A DNA stretch of 49,151 nt from a virus. The notes beneath the pieces are model-generated. The model saw nothing but the letters and a program-made list of their open reading frames with translations, made no database searches and was not told where the DNA came from. The position numbers and the translations under genes were made by a program. The DNA lies in the IMG/VR virus record IMGVR_UViG_3300021368_001595, positions 1 to 49,151 of that record; one strand, 5' to 3'. This document shows positions 23,736-32,823 of this stretch, piece after piece (the first letter of the stretch is position 1; every line of letters starts with the position of its first letter).

Positions 23736-24930
23736 AATTAACACCAGTAACATGATTAGACATTAATGATTTAAAAGTTTCTGCATCACTGCTTTTTGTT
23801 GCACATAATCCACACCTACAAATCGAATTAGGACAGATTATAGGTTCTAGTGTTCCTGATGCCAGTTGCTTTTCTACACTGTCTGTAAATTTTTTGTAAT
23901 CTGTTATAGATCCAACTGCTCCTCTTTGTTTTCCAATTTTAGCTTGACAGGTTTGATGGTGGAAAATTTGGTCAGTTTGACTTTCAAGATGTAAGAAAAA
24001 CCAATTGACTCCACAATACCAATCTAAAAATCTTGTATCTGAAACATATCTTTGTTGTTCTGTTGTGCCGCATTTTAATCCGCAACTAAGTTGATGATTA
24101 CTACAGCAATGCCTACCTTCTATAGTGTATGTTTTAGTTTTATCTGCCTGTAATTTTTTAAATGTTTCTCCTACATCTTTTTTCATTTTACGATGAAGTT
24201 TAACATCTTTGTCAACCTTTTCAACTTTTTTAGTTGTAGTTGTAGCAATTTTTGTTTTACTGCTTTTACTGTTTTTATTTTGCCAGTAGTTCTTGATCCA
24301 ACTGCTCTGCTCATAACTATAGGGTAAACCATTTATCACCCTTGGCATATATTTAACACCATGTTCTTCCATTACGTCTATAAAATCTAAACACTCTTTC
24401 CAATAATTATCATATGGATGCATCATCAAATTAACTTTAAAACTTTTTAATTCTTTCTTTAATAAAAGTGTATTTTCTCTAACTTTTTCTTTTATTTTTT
24501 CTTTGCTATCACAATGATAACTTAATGTTATACCTCTAAAGTTTTTTGCAAGTAACGGAATATGTTTTTGAGCGAAACTACCGTTGGTTGTGAGTATAGT
24601 ATATACATCATAATCAAAGTCTTGAAAACTTTCTTTGAGGTAAGAACTAAAGTCAACAAAACAAGGATTTGCTGTTGGTTCTCCGCCTGTAAGACTTAGG
24701 CTTGCTGTCTTTTCTGTTCTATATGGCATGATAATTTTTAAGTAATCTTTAACCAGGTCCACGCCTTTTATCAGTTCGTTAAAACTAGGAAAAGGACTTA
24801 CAAGATCGTGTCTATCATCGCCGCAGTAAGCACAATCAAAATTACAACGTTTTCCTGTATCCCAAGTTATGATAAATTGATTTGTTTTGACAGGATCAAT
24901 GCTATTATATGTTCCGTTTTCTCTATCCAT
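23725..24930 (-). CDS. Radical SAM protein with Cys-rich C-terminal region (6 of 13)
   Basis: A 401-residue protein. The cluster motif is CNFDCAYC (C29, C33, C36) and GGEPT lies at 82-86, a classical set. After the barrel comes a Lys/Thr-rich linker (about 215-260), then a Cys-rich C terminus (about 270-385): RHCC, SCGLKC, WYC, HQTC and a final CPNSICRCGLC. Ten cysteines there could hold one or two more FeS clusters or a zinc site. This layout differs from both the N-twitch and the short SPASM members. The nearest kin within the window is the gene at 19005-20117. The substrate is unknown. Confidence 0.87.
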   Translation of the reverse strand: MDRENGTYNSIDPVKTNQFIITWDTGKRCNFDCAYCGDDRHDLVSPFPSFNELIKGVDLVKDYLKIIMPYRTEKTASLSLTGGEPTANPCFVDFSSYLKESFQDFDYDVYTILTTNGSFAQKHIPLLAKNFRGITLSYHCDSKEKIKEKVRENTLLLKKELKSFKVNLMMHPYDNYWKECLDFIDVMEEHGVKYMPRVINGLPYSYEQSSWIKNYWQNKNSKSSKTKIATTTTKKVEKVDKDVKLHRKMKKDVGETFKKLQADKTKTYTIEGRHCCSNHQLSCGLKCGTTEQQRYVSDTRFLDWYCGVNWFFLHLESQTDQIFHHQTCQAKIGKQRGAVGSITDYKKFTDSVEKQLASGTLEPIICPNSICRCGLCATKSSDAETFKSLMSNHVTGVNYAI

Positions 24931-26164
24931 CTAAATATTTCCGATATCTCTTGTTTAATTTATTCAAGTCTGTATTACGTAGTTTGTCTTGAAGTTTTGT
25001 ATAACTTTTAAAATATTCAAATTCACCTTTGCGTAACTTTCTGTTTTTATCAAAACTTAAAATATTTTTAATCTCTTTGAGTACAAAAGGACTAGATGAT
25101 AGAGTTTTTTTGACATATTTTCTATCTTTGTCTGTCAAAAACGCTGTAGAAAGCCAGGATTGTTCTACCTGTGCATATAAAACTTTAATTCCCCCACATG
25201 ATCTAAACCATGCATCAAACTCTGCAATTTTTTTGACATTTAAAATATTATACATTTGCATTACAAAACTTGTTTGTATTTTAACATTTTCAAAACGTTC
25301 AGCTAAATGCAAAAACTTTTCAATGTTATTTTTTACAATATTCCAGTTGCCGTTAGATCTTACATATTCATAATCTTTTTCTGTACCATCTAAACTTATC
25401 ATAATAATGCATTTTTTAAATTTAGATACAATTTTATCAAAATCTTTAGGATAAATTGTTCCATTTGTTGTAAAAACTAGTTCGCACTCTTGTACATTCA
25501 CGCTATTAGAAAATTTATCTATAGCCAACCAAGATTCATCATGTAATAAAGGTTCTCCTCCTAATAACTTCATACGTTTAACATTTGCAAAAGGAACTTG
25601 TTCTACAAAATTATTTGTGTCTTTGTTTTTTTTGTAAAGATGTTGATTAGCATCTTTGACTATTCTATCGCTTATTTTATCAGGATCGGCATCAATATAT
25701 TCATTTTGATGTTTAACCATTTCTTTTGCAATTTGAGAACTACTTCCAGGTTTACACATTCTACATTGTAAGTTACATAGATTACTTGCTCTAATATCAA
25801 GACCTAAAGGTGCATTAAATTGATTACCTGTTTCAACTGATAATTTAAGCGGTTGTTCTTGTGATAAACGCCTAGCCATATGTTTGTAAATACGTCTTGC
25901 ATTATAGCCTAATTTTTTTTCAATGTTCAAACAACTCTTACAAAACTCTGGAACTATACCATCAAGCATTTGTTGCCGTACATTTTTCATATAATCACTT
26001 GTCCAATAATCTTTATAATCTTTAAAATCAAGATCTTTTGTATTTTTTGTATTACGAGTCTCGCAACAGGGACGCAGTAAGGATTTTTTTGCGTCTCCTT
26101 TGTAAAACAAATGCATAAAAGGAGCATAGCATAAAGGCTCAGACTGTTGGTTTTGGTTTTCCAT
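24923..26164 (-). CDS. Radical SAM protein, N-terminal twitch type (7 of 13)
   Basis: A 413-residue protein from ATG 26164; the in-frame TTG just upstream is not needed. N-twitch cysteines are LCYAPF, RPCC and FCKSC (about 11-78). The cluster motif is CNLQCRMC (C130, C134, C137), and LGGEPL follows. The C-terminal third is Lys/Arg-rich with no further cysteine cluster. It overlaps the previous gene by 26 bases and the next by 8, so the array is translated as a coupled chain. Its motif order places it with six other N-twitch members here. Confidence 0.88.
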   Translation of the reverse strand: MENQNQQSEPLCYAPFMHLFYKGDAKKSLLRPCCETRNTKNTKDLDFKDYKDYWTSDYMKNVRQQMLDGIVPEFCKSCLNIEKKLGYNARRIYKHMARRLSQEQPLKLSVETGNQFNAPLGLDIRASNLCNLQCRMCKPGSSSQIAKEMVKHQNEYIDADPDKISDRIVKDANQHLYKKNKDTNNFVEQVPFANVKRMKLLGGEPLLHDESWLAIDKFSNSVNVQECELVFTTNGTIYPKDFDKIVSKFKKCIIMISLDGTEKDYEYVRSNGNWNIVKNNIEKFLHLAERFENVKIQTSFVMQMYNILNVKKIAEFDAWFRSCGGIKVLYAQVEQSWLSTAFLTDKDRKYVKKTLSSSPFVLKEIKNILSFDKNRKLRKGEFEYFKSYTKLQDKLRNTDLNKLNKRYRKYLDG

Positions 26165-27533
26165 CAAAGTGGGCTCCTGGTCTAGATCCTTCAGTTACAT
26201 TTGTTGGATCATATCTATCAAAATATCTTTGTAGCATTGGTTCAATAGTTACTGTATCAGTTCCTCTGATTTTATTCAACGCTAGTTCTGCCCTCACAAA
26301 ATCATTTGCATATCTTACTTTGCGCTCATCTGTTTGTGTTTTATCAAGTTCACTGTGTAGCAAATCAAACCATTGTTGTTCGTCCTTGTTCATATCAAAC
26401 TCAACAATACACTCTTGCACTTGCTGTCTAATGTAATCCTTGTGGTCATTGTCTAACCAACTTACACTTAGGTACCAAGGATCAACAATAGGATTAAATG
26501 TTACACCATTATGTTTGTTCGGATACTTACGTGATCCTTCAAGGAACCATTCAACATTACGCTTTACTTGGAATGCACTTACAGGTTGGAATACATGCAT
26601 AATACCTGCCCACTTTAGGTTAGGTAATGTAAATATTTTGTCAAATACTTTTTGCTTTTTGTCCCATTTAGTACCGTCACGTAAAAATTCGTCTGTGGCT
26701 CCTACACCATCTACACTAATATTAAAACTTACTTCTTTGAACTGGGCTAATAAATCGTAAATCCTGCTAGGCAAACTTGTGCAATTTGTAATTTGGTGTA
26801 GCCTTACATTGCCAGCTTCTCCACTGTCTACAATTTTTTTCATAATATTGTAAACACGAGGATCAATGAGTGTTTCGCCGCCACTCATTTTCAAGCGAAA
26901 TACTTTACTAAAGTCTAAATTACTTACCACATCAAACTTAGGATCTTCATAATCTATTTGCTGTGCTTTACGCATTGCATTCTTACTTTGTGTAACCATA
27001 TCCCAATGACTCCAACCCTGTATTTCTGGGTTAGCAAGCACTTCTTGCTCAATTTGGTTACTCCAAAGGCTATTACAACTACGACATTTCAAGTTACACA
27101 GCTTACTAGGACGTAGATCAATATCCACAGGTTTTTCAAACTCAAGTGTACCCTTTTCAATATCCCAATGTATATCTGTAAAGCCTTCTTTAAGTTCTAG
27201 CTCGTAGCGTTTTATGTAATCTAATCTGTCGCTTTTATGATAGATACCTTCACTTTCCCAACGTCCGCACCACCATTCACAAGACTCTGGCATTTTACCA
27301 TCAAGAAAACTTTGACGAATTTCTTGCATTGTCTCGCCTTTCCAAAATTCTTCATGCTGATCTTTAAGACTAGATTCAGTATCCCATCGTCCAATCACAT
27401 GACTCATACAACAAAGTTTATATCCTCTGTTGTTTGCATTTATGTATGTGTGCATAAACGGTGCAGGACAGAATTTTTTGTTGGGAACGATGCTTTCTAA
27501 ACGTTCTGCTTCTTTTTTATCTATTTTAGCCAT
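26139..27533 (-). CDS. Radical SAM protein, N-terminal twitch type (8 of 13)
   Basis: A 464-residue protein. N-twitch cysteines are FCPAPF, LCC and SCEWWC (about 22-89); the last pair has an unusual Trp-rich spacer. The cluster motif is CNLKCRSC (C146, C150, C153) and SGGETL replaces the more usual GGEP. The C-terminal region is long and acidic, with a WFDLLHSELD segment, and lacks a SPASM cysteine set. It overlaps neighbours on both sides by 13 to 26 bases. The specific reaction cannot be inferred. Confidence 0.88.
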   Translation of the reverse strand: MAKIDKKEAERLESIVPNKKFCPAPFMHTYINANNRGYKLCCMSHVIGRWDTESSLKDQHEEFWKGETMQEIRQSFLDGKMPESCEWWCGRWESEGIYHKSDRLDYIKRYELELKEGFTDIHWDIEKGTLEFEKPVDIDLRPSKLCNLKCRSCNSLWSNQIEQEVLANPEIQGWSHWDMVTQSKNAMRKAQQIDYEDPKFDVVSNLDFSKVFRLKMSGGETLIDPRVYNIMKKIVDSGEAGNVRLHQITNCTSLPSRIYDLLAQFKEVSFNISVDGVGATDEFLRDGTKWDKKQKVFDKIFTLPNLKWAGIMHVFQPVSAFQVKRNVEWFLEGSRKYPNKHNGVTFNPIVDPWYLSVSWLDNDHKDYIRQQVQECIVEFDMNKDEQQWFDLLHSELDKTQTDERKVRYANDFVRAELALNKIRGTDTVTIEPMLQRYFDRYDPTNVTEGSRPGAHFDGKPKPTV

Positions 27534-28768
27534 TCAGTTAATTCCACACATGATAGATCATCGAAAGATTGACTTCGTTGTTCATCAAGTGTTGTTGACA
27601 TATATTTAAGCTGATCACGTTTTTTATATTTTACGTCTGGTTCAATCTTTTTTGCCATCTCAACATAACGTTCAAATTCTTTAACTTGCCTACAGTCAGT
27701 ATTGTGCCATTTTGTTAGAGTACATTCTAATAAACTATTAGGTAAAAACTTTGCGGCAAGTTCACTGTCTTTAGGACGTAGATTTAAATTAAAGTCAATA
27801 CGGGGTATGTAATTTTTCTTTAACAACCAAGGATACTTTTGTGTATAGGATTTTAATGTAGTATACAGTTCTGGATTATTGTGCCAATTATAGGCTGTTA
27901 CTACTGTACTTGTTCTAACTCTAAAATGAGGATTTTCATACATTCTATGTTCATCTGCAAAAGCAAGAAACTCCATAAATCTTTCTTGCCACTTACTCCA
28001 TGTAAACGGATACCGAATATAGTCGTAGGTTTCATTGCATCCGTCAACACTTACATTTAGGTCGACACCCTTAAAATGTTTTAAACGTTCTAACACTGCA
28101 CGAACAAACTTAGTTCCATTTGTAGTTATTAACAATCTAATATTTTTAGCAAAGTCATTGTCAATTGCATAATCAAGAACATCAAGAAATTCTTTGCTTA
28201 TAAAAGGCTCACCACCTGTGACTTTTAGTACTTCAATTGTGTCTAACAATTCAATCACATATTCTTTACGTTTTTGGCTTACAGTTGCAGTGTCTTTCTG
28301 CTTGTAGTTTATAAAAGATTTCCAATGCTCAGGCATAGGCTTTTCATTATCTCTGTACCAATCTATAGCTGAAACAAGTTGATTACTACTACTTGGGTCA
28401 CACATTCTACAAGCAAGATTACAAGTGTTATCAAAACGCAAATCTAAATATTTAATTTGTTCATCTGCGTCAGAATTAACAAACTCTTTAAATTTATCTA
28501 CAGTGTAGGTGTGTCTAAAACTTAGTCCGTCGTTGCGCTCTCTTGCATAACAAACTTCGCAAGCAGGATGTTCTTTTCCTTGTTGCATGTGTAACCTTAT
28601 CTCGTCCATGCTTGTGCTTTCAAATGCTTGTTTTATACTGTTAGCATCATCTTTAAAATTAAAGTAACTTTCGCTGTTACAACAAGGACGATAACCGCCG
28701 CCTACACTTCCGTTTACGTGTATCCAAGGAAGTATACAAAATGTTTTACTATTTGTTGGTTGCTTCAT
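27521..28768 (-). CDS. Radical SAM protein, N-terminal twitch type (9 of 13)
   Basis: A 415-residue protein, a clean example of the N-twitch subtype. It has FCILPWIH, RPCC and CEVC (about 10-73), the cluster motif CNLACRMC (C116, C120, C123), TGGEPF and then ITTNGT. The resemblance to the protein at 17869-19005 is close around the motifs (CNLACRMCxPxSS, TGGEPF, YIRYP), suggesting duplication. The FCxLPWxH opening is also shared with 21080-22492. It overlaps the upstream stop by ATGA. Substrate unknown. Confidence 0.9.
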   Translation of the reverse strand: MKQPTNSKTFCILPWIHVNGSVGGGYRPCCNSESYFNFKDDANSIKQAFESTSMDEIRLHMQQGKEHPACEVCYARERNDGLSFRHTYTVDKFKEFVNSDADEQIKYLDLRFDNTCNLACRMCDPSSSNQLVSAIDWYRDNEKPMPEHWKSFINYKQKDTATVSQKRKEYVIELLDTIEVLKVTGGEPFISKEFLDVLDYAIDNDFAKNIRLLITTNGTKFVRAVLERLKHFKGVDLNVSVDGCNETYDYIRYPFTWSKWQERFMEFLAFADEHRMYENPHFRVRTSTVVTAYNWHNNPELYTTLKSYTQKYPWLLKKNYIPRIDFNLNLRPKDSELAAKFLPNSLLECTLTKWHNTDCRQVKEFERYVEMAKKIEPDVKYKKRDQLKYMSTTLDEQRSQSFDDLSCVELTEWLK

Positions 28769-29805
28769 CTTATCTTCTCTAATGTTTTTTTGTATTTTTT
28801 TAACATTTTAAGAGCAGATAAGTCTTCATGCTCTAAGTGAAGTTGTAAATATCTTGTCACAAATTGATTTTTTATTTTCTTAATAAACTTTTCTTTCTTG
28901 TTTTTTGGCAATATTTGTATATCTAAATAATAAGGCTGTTGTAAAATATCAAAACGTGTGGGAAAATACTTTCTACTAAATTCTAAATAATTATTAATAT
29001 TATGTATATTTAAATTATGAACTACAAAATGAAAAGATATTTCAATATTAGTGTGTTTTGCTTGAAAATCTTTCCACCATTTTATATTTTCGGTTACTTT
29101 TTTCCAATTAGTTCCATACCTTACAAATTCTGCGGTTTTGCCTTCTCCATCTAAACTTATATCTACATTTAATTTTTTGCATTTGACAAATATATTTTGC
29201 CATTCTTTATTAGGCTTTACACTACAATTTGTAACAATTTGTAAATTTATATTTTCTAATAATAAACTTTGTAAAAATTTGATATTCCTTGGCTCCATAA
29301 AAGGTTCTCCTCCAAGAATTTTTACCATCTCTACTTTCTTTAATTCTTGGGGAACAAAATCAAAGTCTGTATATACAACTTGCTTTTTTGGTTTGGCTTT
29401 ATTTGCTCCTATTGAATTTATAGCATCAATATCTTTCCACCAAGTGGTGCTGTATGCCGCATCACATGTAACACAGGCAAAATTGCAACTATTACTTAAC
29501 CCAACTTCTATATACCTTATTTCAGGATTATTTTTGTTTATGTTACTAAAGTCTTGGTTAGCTGTTTGTCTATAACTTTTCCTGCCTAACTTTTCATCTC
29601 TATAACATTTTTCACAACCTTTGATATATTCTCCTTTTAACATTTTATTCCTTAGCTCTGTCATCTTAGAACCATAAAAATAATCACGAGGAGATATCTT
29701 ATCTATATATTCTTTATCAGAAAACCTACAGCAAGGTTTGTTCCTGCCACCTACATTTGTACAACTGTGGATAAAAGGTAACGGACAATAAGTTTTGTTT
29801 ACCAT
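28765..29805 (-). CDS. Radical SAM protein, N-terminal twitch type (10 of 13)
   Basis: A 346-residue protein, the shortest N-twitch member. It has YCPLPFIH, KPCC and CEKC (about 6-67), the cluster motif CNFACVTC (C107, C111, C114) and LGGEPF. The C-terminal tail is short and Lys-rich. A FVRYGTNW segment matches the (Y/F)(I/V)R(Y/S)xxxW motif found in most N-twitch members here, so it is a family feature near the barrel end. It overlaps the upstream gene by 7 bases. Function unknown. Confidence 0.88.
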   Translation of the reverse strand: MVNKTYCPLPFIHSCTNVGGRNKPCCRFSDKEYIDKISPRDYFYGSKMTELRNKMLKGEYIKGCEKCYRDEKLGRKSYRQTANQDFSNINKNNPEIRYIEVGLSNSCNFACVTCDAAYSTTWWKDIDAINSIGANKAKPKKQVVYTDFDFVPQELKKVEMVKILGGEPFMEPRNIKFLQSLLLENINLQIVTNCSVKPNKEWQNIFVKCKKLNVDISLDGEGKTAEFVRYGTNWKKVTENIKWWKDFQAKHTNIEISFHFVVHNLNIHNINNYLEFSRKYFPTRFDILQQPYYLDIQILPKNKKEKFIKKIKNQFVTRYLQLHLEHEDLSALKMLKKYKKTLEKIR

Positions 29806-31013
29806 ACCATTTCCTCAACTGACTTTCCAAAGACTTTAGAAAAATTTTGATTTTTAATAGTGTCAATTCTATGTGTATAATATATAAATGCATCTACATC
29901 TTTTTTAGATTCTCTTGAATTTTGTAAAGCATGTATAATCATATCTGCCATTTTAATTGCACCTTGACGTTGTAAACTTTTCTCCTGCGAAAATAGTTTT
30001 TTCCTAATTTTTCCAACATGTTTTATAAGATTGTTTTTTTGATTGTATAAAACATCTATGCCTAAATATGTAGGATATTGAACAAAACTATGATGGAGTC
30101 TGTCTACCGGTAATAATAACATATCGTTAATAATATTTTCTAAATCTAAAATTTGATAAGGTGTTATTGTGTTAGTAGCTTCTAAAATTGTTTTTTTGTT
30201 TTTTTTCTTAAACGTTTGAATATTTGTGATTATATTCTCATATATCCCGTTCCTAAAATAATTATAAAGATTACTACCTCCATCTACACTAATTTTTATT
30301 TGTGATCTACCAAAGTTATTCATATATTCGCTTAGTTTTTCATAATCAACAGGAGTGTTAAAATTGCTAACAATATTCACCCGAATTTTATTTCTGTTTG
30401 GGTGTGCTTGTATGGCTTCTAAAAATTGCCAAAATTGTTTTTGATATAAAGGTTCGCCACCTCCGACATCTATTCTTTTAAGGTTAGGACAGTTTTGTAT
30501 CAAATCAGTTACAAGATCATTTACTTGTTCTTTAGTCCATGATTGATTAGGCCACTGCCTTACTAAATTCTTTATGTCATGTGTGTAATCATCTGGCACA
30601 CGTTCTACTCGTTTTAAAATACTGTTCCATTTACTTGAATAATCAGGAGCACAGTGTCTACAACTAAGGTTACATGCATTACTAAATCTTATTTCTATGT
30701 ATTCAATATTACGTTGTTTAATTTTATTTTTACTATTCAACTTCGTAACCATTTTTTGATTTTGATTACTTTTTTGTCTATAACTTTCTTGTCCCCTTGA
30801 TTCTTGATCTTGACAACTTTTACAATGCTCTGGCCAGACACCTTTTGCAAGTGATTGTCTTATTGATCTAAAATTATCATTATTGATAAATTTGCTAGGA
30901 GCTACACCTTCAGATATGTTTGCTAGAGAGCCTGTGCCTCTAGGACACATTGTAATTCTATCGTCAGGTTTAAAGTTTACGGCATGAAGTGCAAAATAAC
31001 AAGGCAATTTCAT
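29799..31013 (-). CDS. Radical SAM protein, N-terminal twitch type, divergent (11 of 13)
   Basis: A 404-residue protein. The N-twitch region is altered: PCYFALHAV then TMCPRG in place of the usual PCC, and CKSC (about 5-67). The cluster motif CNLSCRHC (C114, C118, C121) and GGGEPL are intact. Loss of one cysteine of the PCC pair suggests a changed auxiliary cluster. The rest follows the family, with ISVDGG and YFRNG. Its stop overlaps the start of the next radical SAM gene, and its start overlaps the SGNH-like gene by 4 bases. Confidence 0.86.
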   Translation of the reverse strand: MKLPCYFALHAVNFKPDDRITMCPRGTGSLANISEGVAPSKFINNDNFRSIRQSLAKGVWPEHCKSCQDQESRGQESYRQKSNQNQKMVTKLNSKNKIKQRNIEYIEIRFSNACNLSCRHCAPDYSSKWNSILKRVERVPDDYTHDIKNLVRQWPNQSWTKEQVNDLVTDLIQNCPNLKRIDVGGGEPLYQKQFWQFLEAIQAHPNRNKIRVNIVSNFNTPVDYEKLSEYMNNFGRSQIKISVDGGSNLYNYFRNGIYENIITNIQTFKKKNKKTILEATNTITPYQILDLENIINDMLLLPVDRLHHSFVQYPTYLGIDVLYNQKNNLIKHVGKIRKKLFSQEKSLQRQGAIKMADMIIHALQNSRESKKDVDAFIYYTHRIDTIKNQNFSKVFGKSVEEMVW

Positions 31014-31765
31014 TTTATATTCCCTATGTGATTATATAAAAATTTTGCTAATTCAGAGTGTCCTTCTTCTAACGGGTGGTTATCAGGGCCAATTGAGTGA
31101 TTCTTATCTTGACACCATTCTAAGATTCCTTGTTCTCCTAGTGGCCATATATTTTTATTCAGATCAATACATCCGTATGTGTCTATTATTTCTTTTGTAA
31201 TATGATTTGGATACCTTTTGTTTCTGCATTTTTCTATCGTGCAATTAATATCATCAAACGTATGACGATTCATTGTTAACATAACGTAAGGAATATTGTA
31301 ACTTTTCAATAACATTTGTGTATCTAATATATTGTTCATAGTATAAAATGCACTGCAATGTTGAGAGAAATAAATTTGATGTTTGGCAAGATGTTTGGTA
31401 GCATCATTAGGAAGTTCACTCATCCTTCTATCTACCCATTTCGCCATAGATTTTTCCTTCATAAACCTGGATGGCATAAGCGGAATATAGCCGGTATTAT
31501 ATTCGTTTGTTGGCCAATCTTTATTATATAATTCCCATCTACTAGTCGAACTCCATTGAATGACAGCTATCTTGACTTTGTCTTTATTTTTTATTATACT
31601 TCTAAGTGTAGTTCTTGCTATTCTTGCATTACTGGAACCTCCCATAGCATCGTTAAGATGACTAGGATATCCTAGAAGTTGTGTAAGGATATTACTATAT
31701 CTACTCTGTCTTTTTTGTTGTAATTCATGTCCATCAGTATAACTGCATCCGTTTGCATATAACAT
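31010..31765 (-). CDS. SGNH-hydrolase-like protein inside the radical SAM array
   Basis: A 251-residue protein. ATG 31765 is chosen because it overlaps the preceding TAA as TAATG, has AGGA 7 bases upstream, and puts the nucleophile motif at the very start (LYANGCSYTDG, S8), as in SGNH hydrolases. Near the end DNHP (D228, H230) fits the catalytic Asp/His block. A longer frame from 31843 would add 26 residues inside the radical SAM gene. The expected activity is ester hydrolysis or acyl transfer on a glycan or lipid. It is the only gene interrupting the thirteen radical SAM genes. Confidence 0.65.
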   Translation of the reverse strand: MLYANGCSYTDGHELQQKRQSRYSNILTQLLGYPSHLNDAMGGSSNARIARTTLRSIIKNKDKVKIAVIQWSSTSRWELYNKDWPTNEYNTGYIPLMPSRFMKEKSMAKWVDRRMSELPNDATKHLAKHQIYFSQHCSAFYTMNNILDTQMLLKSYNIPYVMLTMNRHTFDDINCTIEKCRNKRYPNHITKEIIDTYGCIDLNKNIWPLGEQGILEWCQDKNHSIGPDNHPLEEGHSELAKFLYNHIGNIK

Positions 31766-32823
31766 TATAATTCCTGCATTCCTATGTGCTTGCCTATAGG
31801 TATACTTTTCTTTGAGCATTGTTTTATACATGTAGACAAGCACCCATTCTCAAAAGAATATTTTTCACTCCAACTATTGACTAAGGCATCTGAATAATAT
31901 TCACCTGCTATTATATCATCTAAGTTGTATTTGTGAAGACTGTTAAAACCTGCTCCGTATTTTAAAAAAACTTTATTTTGCATCTCAGTATAATAGGTGT
32001 ATCCTCTTGTTAAAGGATTTGATACAAAGCAACACGGCCAAATTGCACCGTTATAATCTAAAAACATTTTCTTTTCTTGTCGGAAGTGACAATCTATATC
32101 AATTTCGTTACCGTAGCCTGCAACCAAATTATCAATACTAGATATATCTAATCTTTTACTAGCTCTATTTGGTACAGTTTTAATTCTGTTACGAAAAGCC
32201 ATTGCATTTACTATACCATTTTCACTGTATGTAGATCTATCTCTTCTAAGTACAAAACGTTTCATGCCTATTTTTTTTGCAATTTTTTTACAACGCTTAA
32301 CATCTTTTTTGTTCCAAGGAAATTCTAACATTTGCCATAGCGCAGATCCTCCTGCTTTTATAAAAATTTCTGCATGACGTATTATATCATTCCAATTTTC
32401 TATACCACGATACAAATAATGATTTTCTTGCATTCCGTCAATACTAAATCTAACCATATGTTGCGGATGCCTACGCAATTTCTCAGCAAGCTCAATGTAA
32501 AATTTATTACTACGCAAACTTCCGTTTGTGTGTATGCTTACAGTGCATTGAGGATTGTATGTATAGATGGTGTCTAGTATATCTAAAAAATATTTATGAG
32601 CTAAGGGTTCATCTACTGTGCCGCAAAATTCAATTTCTTTAATTTGTCTTCCTATATCTGTATCAAATATATTTTTGAAAACTTCTGTAGGTAAGAATTT
32701 AGTTCCTTCTTGTTTAAATAAAAATTTTGCATTAGGTGCAATCCTTACACATCCTTGACAATCTGCATTGCAAAAATTAGATATCTCTACCTGTAATACA
32801 TCAATCTGTGTCAAATACTTCAT
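31765..32823 (-). CDS. Radical SAM/SPASM protein (12 of 13)
   Basis: A 352-residue protein with CNADCQGC at C18, C22, C25. In place of GGEP it has CGTVDEP, like the gene at 20152-21093 (CGSVDEP). At the position where three relatives have HNEHQ it has EFPWNKKD, so it lost that motif while keeping the flanking helix. The SPASM region has CHFRQ, GAIWPCC and CLSTC with CSKK. It is the second gene in the order of transcription of the array, translated by overlap with its upstream partner. Confidence 0.87.
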   Translation of the reverse strand: MKYLTQIDVLQVEISNFCNADCQGCVRIAPNAKFLFKQEGTKFLPTEVFKNIFDTDIGRQIKEIEFCGTVDEPLAHKYFLDILDTIYTYNPQCTVSIHTNGSLRSNKFYIELAEKLRRHPQHMVRFSIDGMQENHYLYRGIENWNDIIRHAEIFIKAGGSALWQMLEFPWNKKDVKRCKKIAKKIGMKRFVLRRDRSTYSENGIVNAMAFRNRIKTVPNRASKRLDISSIDNLVAGYGNEIDIDCHFRQEKKMFLDYNGAIWPCCFVSNPLTRGYTYYTEMQNKVFLKYGAGFNSLHKYNLDDIIAGEYYSDALVNSWSEKYSFENGCLSTCIKQCSKKSIPIGKHIGMQEL

